Below are positions 1-6,322 of a stretch of DNA of 27,005 nucleotides, in pieces. The number at the start of each line of letters is the position of its first letter. The stretch's first letter is position 1. The translations under genes and the position numbers were made by a program. The stretch is from Candidatus Bathyarchaeota archaeon. Its GTDB lineage: Archaea; Thermoproteota; Bathyarchaeia; 40CM-2-53-6; FEN-987. The stretch spans positions 1 through 27,005 of the forward strand of contig JALHTB010000169.1 in NCBI GenBank assembly GCA_022865625.1. Direction: 5' to 3'. A model generated the notes under the pieces. The model was given only the letters and a program-made list of their open reading frames with translations. It was not told the DNA's origin and did no database searches.

Positions 1-414
1 ATGATGGCGCTTCTCGTAGTCTGGTGGCCGTGGTACGCACGAATAGGGCGAGGCGAGGCTCTCTCAGTCAAGAACAGCCAGTACATTGAAGCAGCCCATG
101 CCGCAGGCCTCACCAGCTTCCAGACTGTAGTGAGACACATCCTTCCGAACATCCTGATGCCGCTGCTAGTGTATGCGACTCTGGACGTGAGCAATGTGAT
201 CCTCACGGGATCAGTCCTGAGCTTCATCGGGTTGGGTGCTCAGCCCCCGCAACCGGAATGGGGAAGAATGGTCTTCGACGGACAAGACTACCTCACCAGC
301 GCTTGGTGGATGTCCGTCATCCCCGCCACGGCCATTTTCGTCGTGGTGTTGGCCTTTAGTCTCTTCGGAGACGGATTGCGAGACGCTTTCGATCCTAAAC
401 TGCGTCGCAGGTGA
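1..414 (+). CDS. dppC: Dipeptide/oligopeptide ABC transporter permease, C-terminal part (DppC/OppC-like)
   Basis: Inner subunit of a peptide-type ABC importer, cut by the window edge: the frame is open from base 1, so the ATG at position 1 need not be the true start. The visible 137 residues contain the cytoplasmic EAA loop that docks on the ATPases (EAAHAAGLTSFQTVVRHILP, about residues 30-49). Hydrophobic membrane segments follow, and the end is a short FGDGLRDAFDPKLRRR-type tail typical of DppC/OppC. The stop lies 6 bases before the next gene, so it is co-transcribed with the two ATPase genes. The binding protein and the second permease must lie upstream of the window. Substrate (di- or oligopeptides) is a family-level inference. 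Confidence 0.9.
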   Translation: MMALLVVWWPWYARIGRGEALSVKNSQYIEAAHAAGLTSFQTVVRHILPNILMPLLVYATLDVSNVILTGSVLSFIGLGAQPPQPEWGRMVFDGQDYLTSAWWMSVIPATAIFVVVLAFSLFGDGLRDAFDPKLRRR

Positions 415-420
415 CCGAGA

Positions 421-1416
421 ATGACAAGTGAAGTCCTGTCAATCGAGAACCTCCGCCTGAACTTCAACACAGATCAAGGAGTCCTCTACGCGATAAGAGG
501 AGTCGACCTCACGATTGGCAGAAATGAAGTTGTGGGCCTAGTAGGGGAGTCCGGCTGCGGAAAGACGGTCCTAGGACTGTCAGTGATAGGGCTCAACCCG
601 ATGCCTCCGGCTGAGTTGCTGGAGGGAAGCCGGATAGTCTTCATGGGTCGCGACATTGCAGACTTCAGTCAAGACGAGCTTACGCTCGTTCGCGGAACTG
701 GAATCTCAATGATCTTCCAGGAGCCCATGACATCGCTGAATCCGGTTTTCACCGTGGGAGAGCAGATTGCGGAGTCGATCACGCTCAGGCTTCAACGTGA
801 GTCATCGAGCAGGCTTCCTCGTTCGGCTTCGCAGAAGATCGAAAACGAAGTTCTTGATGCCCTGAGACTCGTGCGCATACCCGACCCGGAAAGGGTTGCT
901 CATAGGTATCCTCACGAACTCAGCGGCGGGATGAAGCAGCGTGTCATGATCGCCATGGCATTAGCAGCCAAGCCTTCTCTGCTAATTGCTGACGAACCAA
1001 CGACAGCGTTGGACGTAACGATTCAAGCACAGATACTGAGGCTGATGAGGATCCTGATGAGAGAGGTTGAAACCTCCATCCTGTTCATTACTCACGACCT
1101 TGGAGTCATTTCAGAGATAGCGGACCGAGTCGCAGTAATGTATGCAGGCCAGATTGTGGAAGAAGCGCGGGTGGAAGGTCTCTTCCGAGAACCACTTCAT
1201 CCATACACTCAGGGGCTTCTTGCTTCTCTTCCCAAGATATCCGATCTCAGCAAAGAGATAGAACAACTCCCAGGAACAGTTCCAGACGCATTGACCCCGC
1301 CGAAAGGCTGCAGCTTTCATCCCAGGTGCAGACACGCAATGAGTCAATGCTCGAGTGTTCCACCAAGGATGACCGAAGCAAGGCCAGCACACAGAGTGGC
1401 ATGCCATCTATACTGA
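421..1416 (+). CDS. dppD: Peptide ABC transporter ATP-binding protein (DppD/OppD-like)
   Basis: ATPase of the peptide importer, 331 residues, normal for the family. Walker A GESGCGKT is at residues 42-49, the Q-loop Gln at 100, the signature LSGGMKQR at 167-174 and Walker B LLIADE at 187-192. The C-terminal oligopeptide-transporter domain carries Cys297, Cys303, Cys310 and Cys328, the spacing associated with a [4Fe-4S] cluster in some DppD/OppD proteins. The ATG start lies 6 bases after the permease stop. The next ATPase gene starts 1 base after this stop, so translation is probably coupled. It works as a heterodimer with the following gene product on the cytoplasmic face of the membrane. Confidence 0.93.
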   Translation: MTSEVLSIENLRLNFNTDQGVLYAIRGVDLTIGRNEVVGLVGESGCGKTVLGLSVIGLNPMPPAELLEGSRIVFMGRDIADFSQDELTLVRGTGISMIFQEPMTSLNPVFTVGEQIAESITLRLQRESSSRLPRSASQKIENEVLDALRLVRIPDPERVAHRYPHELSGGMKQRVMIAMALAAKPSLLIADEPTTALDVTIQAQILRLMRILMREVETSILFITHDLGVISEIADRVAVMYAGQIVEEARVEGLFREPLHPYTQGLLASLPKISDLSKEIEQLPGTVPDALTPPKGCSFHPRCRHAMSQCSSVPPRMTEARPAHRVACHLY

Positions 1417-1417
1417 G

Positions 1418-2416
1418 GTGTGGAACGACTTGCAGAAACCTCTACTCTCCGTTAGAGCTCTAGTCAAGCACTACAGTAGCGGTTCGTCGTCGCTGCTCGG
1501 GAAGCTTCTGAGGGAGCCCGTGAGGGTCGTGAGGGCACTGGACGCAGTGAGTTTCGATGTCAAAGAAAACGAGACCCTCGGTGTCGTTGGAGAAAGCGGA
1601 TGCGGCAAGACGACGCTGGCTCGCGCGGTCCTACTTCTCACTCCACCGACCTCAGGAACGGTTGAGTTTGAGGGCATTGACATTACGAAACTTGCGAAGG
1701 ATGAGGTCCGTAAGCTCAGGCCTAGGATGCAGATCATCTTTCAGGATCCGATATCGTCTCTTGACTCGCGAATGCGAGTGCGGGACATAGTAGCAGAGCC
1801 TCTGGTCGCCTCTGGCGAGAAGAACCGTGAAGTGATATCTGAGAAGGTCGAATCAATCCTTGGCAAGGTCGGTCTTTCGAAGGATGCGATGCGCCGCTTT
1901 CCTCACCAGTTCAGCGGGGGACAACGTCAGCGTATCGGTATAGCAAGAGCACTCGTCTGCAATCCAAGATTCCTCGTCCTCGACGAGCCGACGAGTGCCC
2001 TAGACGCGTCGATTCAAGCACAGGTCCTTAACCTTCTCCGTCACCTGGAGAAGGAATTACAGTTGACTTCGATATTCATCAGCCACAACATCAACGTTGT
2101 CTGCTACATGAGCGACAAGATCGCTGTCATGTACGCAGGAGAGATCGTTGAGACCTCACCGACAAGAGCTTTGTTAGAAAAACCCATGCATCCTTACACC
2201 CAGACTCTGCTCGCATCTGTGCCTCAAACAGATCCTACTCGAAGACGCTCTGAGGAGACGGTCGTGGGTGAGCAGCCGAGCCCGGTAAATCCGCCGCCAG
2301 GCTGCAGGTTCCACCCACGTTGTCCGCATACATTCGACAGGTGCAAGTCAGAAAGACCGGGACAGATTGAGGCTGGAGCTGACCACTGGGCAGCCTGTCA
2401 CCTACTTGCAAAATAG
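1418..2416 (+). CDS. dppF: Peptide ABC transporter ATP-binding protein (DppF/OppF-like)
   Basis: Second ATPase of the importer, 332 residues, with a GTG start directly after the dppD stop. Walker A GESGCGKT is at residues 58-65, Q-loop Gln109, signature FSGGQRQR at 165-172 and Walker B FLVLDE at 185-190. Its C-terminal domain repeats the four-cysteine pattern of DppD (Cys296, 302, 309, 327), with exactly the same spacing. It is the last gene of the operon: the next gene is convergent and ends 34 bases later, with a short GC hairpin in between. Confidence 0.93.
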   Translation: MWNDLQKPLLSVRALVKHYSSGSSSLLGKLLREPVRVVRALDAVSFDVKENETLGVVGESGCGKTTLARAVLLLTPPTSGTVEFEGIDITKLAKDEVRKLRPRMQIIFQDPISSLDSRMRVRDIVAEPLVASGEKNREVISEKVESILGKVGLSKDAMRRFPHQFSGGQRQRIGIARALVCNPRFLVLDEPTSALDASIQAQVLNLLRHLEKELQLTSIFISHNINVVCYMSDKIAVMYAGEIVETSPTRALLEKPMHPYTQTLLASVPQTDPTRRRSEETVVGEQPSPVNPPPGCRFHPRCPHTFDRCKSERPGQIEAGADHWAACHLLAK

Positions 2417-2429
2417 GATGGGACAAGCC

Positions 2430-2446
2430 GACCGCGAATGGCGGTC
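2430..2446. terminator. GC hairpin between convergent genes
   Basis: Perfect 6-bp stem GACCGC/GCGGTC around a GAATG loop, lying exactly between the dppF stop and the stop of the convergent amidohydrolase. There is no T-tract, so a terminator role rests on position only. Confidence 0.35.
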
Positions 2447-2449
2447 CTG

Positions 2450-3151
2450 CTACTTGGGGTTAGGTAGTTTCTCGAGCTTCTGGAGGACTTCCTCCGTATT
2501 GTATACCTTCAGGCACATGTCATCAAGAGACCAGATTATTGCATCATGCGCCTCCTTGCGATGTGTTGCGGTTGCGTCACGAACGAGCAGAATATCGTAG
2601 CCTATGTCCGAGGCATGGTATGCTGTTGCTGCGACGCATTCGTCTGTCAAGAAGCCGACGAGGATCAGGCTGTCGATGTCCATGTTGCGGAGTATGAAGT
2701 CGAGATTGGTCCCGCTAAAGGCACCCCCGTTTGTCTTCGGCACAATGAGCTCATCCGGCAACGGCTTCACTTGGTCCAGTGCCTGACTTTCCTCAGAGGC
2801 TGGTGGTACGATGAGCCCGATCTTGCGGTTGACTTTGGCAGTGTGAAGTGGGTTATTCGTTGGGGCTGCCAGCTGAACGTGGACGACATCGATGCCTTTT
2901 CGCCTACATGCCTTGAGGATCTTCTCCGAGTTGGCAACAGCTTTCCAGAACCTGTCCTCATAGTCCTTAACCGCTTCTCGCACATCCTTCTCTGGGAGGC
3001 CTTTCTTGATGGCTGCCTTGACGAACGGGTCAGGTGAGGCGATATTCTGTATATCTATCAGAACAAGTGCAGTCTTCCCACGTTTGATTTCGAAATCCGG
3101 ATAGGGCGTCTCCAAGGCGTAGATTACGTCTTCAATTGTCAACTTTCCCAA
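2450..3151 (-). CDS. Isochorismatase-family cysteine amidohydrolase
   Basis: A 233-residue cytoplasmic hydrolase of the isochorismatase-like fold. The catalytic triad is visible: Asp33 (LIDIQN), Lys139 (VPKTNGGAF) and Cys172 (GFLTDECVAA). Members with this triad cleave amide or carbamoyl C-N bonds, for example N-carbamoylsarcosine, ureidoacrylate (RutB), biuret or nicotinamide; isochorismatases proper lack the Cys. Residues 40-75, between the Asp and the next strand, are longer than in nicotinamidases and more like the carbamoylsarcosine/ureidoacrylate/biuret branch, but the substrate cannot be read from sequence. The start is TTG, with only a weak GGGGT 9 bases upstream. It lies downstream of a tRNA-Ala on the same strand and near a hydantoinase, which suggests a role in ureide breakdown. 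Confidence 0.85.
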   Translation of the reverse strand: MGKLTIEDVIYALETPYPDFEIKRGKTALVLIDIQNIASPDPFVKAAIKKGLPEKDVREAVKDYEDRFWKAVANSEKILKACRRKGIDVVHVQLAAPTNNPLHTAKVNRKIGLIVPPASEESQALDQVKPLPDELIVPKTNGGAFSGTNLDFILRNMDIDSLILVGFLTDECVAATAYHASDIGYDILLVRDATATHRKEAHDAIIWSLDDMCLKVYNTEEVLQKLEKLPNPK

Positions 3152-3188
3152 GTTGAATTACCCCAGAGCCATCAAGATAGACTCAGTT

Positions 3189-3198
3189 GACTTAAGTC
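3189..3198 (-). promoter_or_regulatory. Possible promoter of the isochorismatase-like gene
   Basis: GACTTAAGTC, a 10-bp palindrome containing a TTAA core, lies about 42 bases upstream of the TTG start, an acceptable archaeal TATA distance. It does not match the TATA consensus closely, so support is weak. Confidence 0.3.
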
Positions 3199-3233
3199 CT
3201 ATCATCGGGATGGGAATAGTCGCTTCTTTATGC

Positions 3234-3257
3234 TCCACCAAGTTGCAGTTTGGTGGA
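3234..3257 (-). other. Hairpin overlapping the tRNA-Ala 3' end
   Basis: On the minus strand the last bases of the tRNA (TCCACCAA, 3257-3250) are followed after an 8-base loop by their exact complement TTGGTGGA (3241-3234). The 8-bp perfect stem could be a processing or termination structure of the precursor. Confidence 0.5.
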
Positions 3258-3359
3258 CCGGGCGGGATTTGAACCCGCGACCTTCCGCACGTTGGACCTG
3301 GAGTTTGCCAAGCGGACGATCTTCGCCCCCAAAGGCATACCAGACTGATCTACCGGCCC
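3251..3359 (-). tRNA. tRNA-Ala (GGC) with an anticodon-loop intron and an insertion in the D-loop
   Basis: The acceptor stem GGGCCGG (3359-3353) pairs with CCGGTCC (3261-3255). It includes a G3.U70 pair, the alanine identity element. The T-arm GCGGG-TTCAAAT-CCCGC is at 3278-3262, the discriminator A at 3254 and CCA is encoded (3253-3251). The anticodon stem TCCGC/GCGGA (3316-3312 and 3288-3284) encloses 23 bases. A bulge-helix-bulge fits exactly: helix TTGG/CCAA with 3-base bulges CAA and CGT. Cutting it removes a 16-base intron (3305-3290) and leaves the loop TTGGCAT with anticodon GGC (3309-3307). The D-stem GATC/GATC (3350-3347 and 3321-3318) encloses 25 bases instead of about 9. The extra 16 bases (about 3337-3322) can form a TGCC/GGCG hairpin and may be a second, non-canonical intron, though I could not fit a strict BHB there. 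Confidence 0.9.
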
Positions 3360-3582
3360 ACGAACGTCATCGGACCAATGGCAGACAAAAAGCCAGCGTA
3401 TCGCAAGCTGGAGTCTGTTAAGAGAACCGAAAACACAGGCATCACTGTGAACATTCTCTCCACGTTCTCGCGGATCATGGAGGAGCAGAATGCATTCTGC
3501 TTATGAAGCAGTCAGTCGCTGGCCAAGACCGCAAGTTGGAGGAGTCGCTGGCCTTGTGCAAATCTGCAGGCAATTCTTCTTT

Positions 3583-4584
3583 CTAGAAGTATTTCAATGT
3601 CTGTCCGAGCCCTTTCTCTTTGGCCCTTCTGAAGATCAGACTGCCACACGCAAGATCGAGAATGCTCACGCCGATCGGTATGTATAGAATAATCTCGTCC
3701 TCGCTTGTCCGACCTGGTTTCTTTCCCGAAACGATCTCTCCGATCTCTCCATACACTTCGCGATCAGTAAAGTATCCTTTCGCATACCACTTTCTCAGAT
3801 TTCCAATGTAGCTGGTCTGCTTCAAGTGATCCACGACGATCTTGTTCACGGACTTTATGGTTACGAAGTCGAATTCCTGGAAGCTTCCTACGGCGCTGAT
3901 CAATGTGCCTTTTCTGACCCAATCGAACTTGATTAGGGGCTCGTTGGCTGCTGTGGCGGTGATGATCACATCGCTCTTCTGGACAGCATCTCTCACAGGT
4001 TCGGGCGTAATCTTGAGTCCGAGTTCCTCCCCCATCTCTTTCGCGAATTGCTCTTCGGCCTTCTTGCTGATGTCATTCACGTAGACCTCTTCGATCTTCA
4101 TGACTTCGTTTACTGCTCTCAACTGAAACCTGGATTGGTAGCCCAATCCGATTATGAACAAGCTCTTGGGATTCTTCTTCGCGAGATACTTCACTCCAAC
4201 CGCCGACGCCGCTCCTGTTCTCATCGCAGTCATCCAATTCGCTTCCATTATGGCATAGGGCGCTACGGTCTCGGGATCGTTCAAAATCAGGAGCGGGAAG
4301 TGACTGGGTACGTTGTGTTTCGTTGGATTGTCATAGTTGAAGGTCCACCATTTTATTCCTATGACGTTCCATCCGTCCATAATATATGAGGGCATGGCGT
4401 TTGCGCCTGCTCTTGGTCTCCCGACGGTCTCGAGGTCCATAACAATCTTGGCAGGAATCACTGCCTCGCCGCGTCCATGTGCCCTATACGCTCGCTCGAC
4501 GATGTCAACCGTTTCACTCATCGTAAGGCCTGCTTTGATCACATCACTTTGTGAGAGATACAGTATCTCAAATTGCATCGACAT
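3583..4584 (-). CDS. Ornithine cyclodeaminase/mu-crystallin-family NAD(P)-dependent enzyme
   Basis: A 333-residue protein with the family layout. The N-terminal substrate half has GIKWWT with Lys78 and RTGAASA with Arg122. A Rossmann dinucleotide-binding half follows, with the glycine motif IGLGYQSRFQLRAV (145-158), then an Asp (VYVND) at the second strand. Family members include ornithine cyclodeaminase, archaeal alanine dehydrogenase and ketimine reductases. The catalytic Asp of ornithine cyclodeaminase, normally in a G-x-D-x-x-G-K segment, aligns here with Phe235 (AVGSFQEFDF), so a true ornithine cyclodeaminase is unlikely; an imine reductase or amino-acid dehydrogenase is more plausible. 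The start ATG (MSMQ) has a second ATG two codons on. A good TATA box lies about 38 bases upstream. The gene follows the hydantoinase on the same strand after a terminator-like site. Confidence 0.82.
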   Translation of the reverse strand: MSMQFEILYLSQSDVIKAGLTMSETVDIVERAYRAHGRGEAVIPAKIVMDLETVGRPRAGANAMPSYIMDGWNVIGIKWWTFNYDNPTKHNVPSHFPLLILNDPETVAPYAIMEANWMTAMRTGAASAVGVKYLAKKNPKSLFIIGLGYQSRFQLRAVNEVMKIEEVYVNDISKKAEEQFAKEMGEELGLKITPEPVRDAVQKSDVIITATAANEPLIKFDWVRKGTLISAVGSFQEFDFVTIKSVNKIVVDHLKQTSYIGNLRKWYAKGYFTDREVYGEIGEIVSGKKPGRTSEDEIILYIPIGVSILDLACGSLIFRRAKEKGLGQTLKYF

Positions 4585-4619
4585 TTTGCGGTCTCAGAGT
4601 GTCCGGGCAACACATGTCC

Positions 4620-4627
4620 TATAAAAC
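4620..4627 (-). promoter_or_regulatory. TATA box for the cyclodeaminase-family gene
   Basis: Minus-strand GTTTTATA is centred about 39 bases upstream of the ATG at 4584, predicting a leader of roughly 10-15 bases. It lies just downstream of the T-tract that ends the hydantoinase gene, so the two genes appear to be separate transcripts. Confidence 0.55.
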
Positions 4628-4646
4628 GCTATTCGGTCCTGTTGCC

Positions 4647-4673
4647 AAAAAAAGGGGAAGCAGATCAATCTGC
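4647..4673 (-). terminator. Hairpin plus T7 terminator of the hydantoinase gene
   Basis: On the minus strand GCAGATTGATCTGC (4673-4660) forms a 5-6 bp hairpin. It is followed by TTCCCC and seven T residues (4653-4647), starting 18 bases after the hydantoinase stop. Confidence 0.6.
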
Positions 4674-4690
4674 GTAGGCAGGACGGAATC

Positions 4691-6058
4691 CTAGGAACGT
4701 GCTTTAGGTAGCGTTTTCCTCCTCACGAATTTTCCTGTGCCCTTCTTGCCCGTGAACTGTCCGTTCTCATGAACTACTTGTCCTCTCGAGACTGTGGCAA
4801 CGGGATAGCCGGTCACCGTAATGTCGTCATACATCGAATAGTCTATCTTGGTGTGCAGGTTCTCCACAGTCAGCTTGACCTTCTTCTCGGGATCGAATAC
4901 TACAAGGTCAGCGTCGCTGCCAATAGCGATCACTCCCTTCTCTGGATGGAGGCCAAAGATGCGGGAGGGATTGCCGGAAGTCACCCTGACGAGATCATTA
5001 AGCGATATTCTACCCTTCCCTACACCCTCAGAATATACAAGCGCCAGCAAAGTCTCTGTTCCGGGAGCGCCGTTTGGAACCTTGCTGAAATCGGCCTGCT
5101 TCTTCTGCTTCAGAGTAAACACGCAATGATCGCTTCCAACGGTCTTTATGTGATTACTCACAAGTCCGAACCACATGGCGTCTCTGTCTTCTTCCTTCCT
5201 GAGCGGGGGTGACATTACAAAGCATTCAGCGTCAGGCTTGTTGTATTGTTCCTCAGTCAGGGTAAGGTAGTGAGGGCAGGTCTCGGCGTATATTGGCAGT
5301 CCGCGTTGCTGGGCCTGCACGATAGCGTCGAGGCCTAGTTTGGTAGATAGGTGAACTGGATACATGTGGCAACCTGTCATCTCCGCCAGTCTGACCGCCC
5401 TCTCAACTGCTTCGGCTTCGAACAGCGGCGGTCTTGATCGGGCATGATAGATCGGTTGGACCTTACCTTCAGCGAGCAGCTTCTGGGTTGCAACCTCTAT
5501 TAGGTCAGCGTTCTCGCAGTGCAGAGCTATGAGTCCGCCGTGCTTTGCCATTTCGGTCATTGTCCGAAAGATTGTCCCGTCGTCGGAGTAGAGCTCCTTC
5601 TTGTAGGCCATGAAGAGTTTGATGCTGGGGACGCCCTGGTTGACAAGTTCCTTTAGGTGAGCTTCAACAGGCTCCCTCGCCGCCATATGGATTGAGTAGT
5701 CTATCACAACCTTCGGGTCAGCTTTCTTCCTCCAGGTTTCATAGGTGTTTAGAACTGTCTCTCCTTTCTGCTGCATAGCGAAGTCGATGATCGTAGTCAC
5801 TCCGCCACAAGCGGCTCCGACTGTCCCAGATTCAAAATCGTCCGCTGTGACGGTCCCCATGAAAGGCATCTCAAAATGGGTGTGGGCGTCGATGGCTCCA
5901 GGAAGAACAAGTTTTCCTTTAGCATCCAAAGTCTTATCGGCAGAGTCCGAGATACTCTTCGAGATCATCGCAATCTTGCCATCCCTGACGCCTATGTCAG
6001 CATCGTATGTTGCAGATTCAGTCACAATCTTTCCATTCTTCAACAGTAGGTCAAGCAT
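4691..6058 (-). CDS. hyuA: D-hydantoinase / dihydropyrimidinase
   Basis: Binuclear metal-dependent cyclic amidohydrolase that opens hydantoins or dihydropyrimidines to N-carbamoyl amino acids. At 455 residues it has normal family length. All metal ligands are visible: His59 and His61 (DAHTHFE), Lys147 (SIKLFMAYKK, the carboxylated lysine), His180 (ALHCENA), His236 (YPVHLST) and Asp310 (GSDHC). ATG start (MLDLLLKNGKIV) with a TATA-like site about 34 bases upstream and a perfect 8-bp inverted repeat beyond that. The product of this enzyme is the kind of substrate handled by carbamoylases and possibly by the knotted carbamoyltransferase encoded 2.2 kb away on the other strand. Allantoinase is an alternative, but the SIKLFMAYK segment favours the hydantoinase/dihydropyrimidinase branch. 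Confidence 0.93.
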   Translation of the reverse strand: MLDLLLKNGKIVTESATYDADIGVRDGKIAMISKSISDSADKTLDAKGKLVLPGAIDAHTHFEMPFMGTVTADDFESGTVGAACGGVTTIIDFAMQQKGETVLNTYETWRKKADPKVVIDYSIHMAAREPVEAHLKELVNQGVPSIKLFMAYKKELYSDDGTIFRTMTEMAKHGGLIALHCENADLIEVATQKLLAEGKVQPIYHARSRPPLFEAEAVERAVRLAEMTGCHMYPVHLSTKLGLDAIVQAQQRGLPIYAETCPHYLTLTEEQYNKPDAECFVMSPPLRKEEDRDAMWFGLVSNHIKTVGSDHCVFTLKQKKQADFSKVPNGAPGTETLLALVYSEGVGKGRISLNDLVRVTSGNPSRIFGLHPEKGVIAIGSDADLVVFDPEKKVKLTVENLHTKIDYSMYDDITVTGYPVATVSRGQVVHENGQFTGKKGTGKFVRRKTLPKARS

Positions 6059-6088
6059 GGCGATCCCGAGACAGGTTTCTTCTCACCG

Positions 6089-6096
6089 ATAATAAG
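6089..6096 (-). promoter_or_regulatory. TATA-like box for the hydantoinase gene
   Basis: Minus-strand CTTATTAT is centred about 34 bases upstream of the ATG at 6058. Confidence 0.45.
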
Positions 6097-6107
6097 CCTA
6101 ACGGCAT

Positions 6108-6134
6108 GGATTGATCCTACGTTCAAATCAATCC
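6108..6134. promoter_or_regulatory. Inverted repeat upstream of the hydantoinase promoter (candidate operator)
   Basis: GGATTGAT (6108-6115) and ATCAATCC (6127-6134) are perfect 8-bp arms separated by 11 bases, starting 12 bases upstream of the TATA-like box in the divergent hydantoinase/chaperonin intergenic region. Confidence 0.45.
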
Positions 6135-6265
6135 CGGGCGAATTTCTCATTTCAGTGATTCCAGGGAGAAGGCGAGGAAGCCTCACTTCCCAGCGGTGTA
6201 GCGAAGCCAACCTTGTGCGACACAGCGCCGAGACCAAGGCAGAGGAAAGGCACTGCTGGTCCACA

Positions 6266-6280
6266 AAGCTAAACTAGCTT
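6266..6280. promoter_or_regulatory. Short dyad upstream of the chaperonin gene
   Basis: AAGCTA-AAC-TAGCTT, perfect 6-bp arms, about 43-57 bases upstream of the TTG start. It could be a regulator site or part of the core promoter; no clear TATA box was found for this gene. Confidence 0.3.
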
Positions 6281-6322
6281 CTCTGGCTCTATGAGCGCTT
6301 CACAAGTCATCGGGTCGGAACC

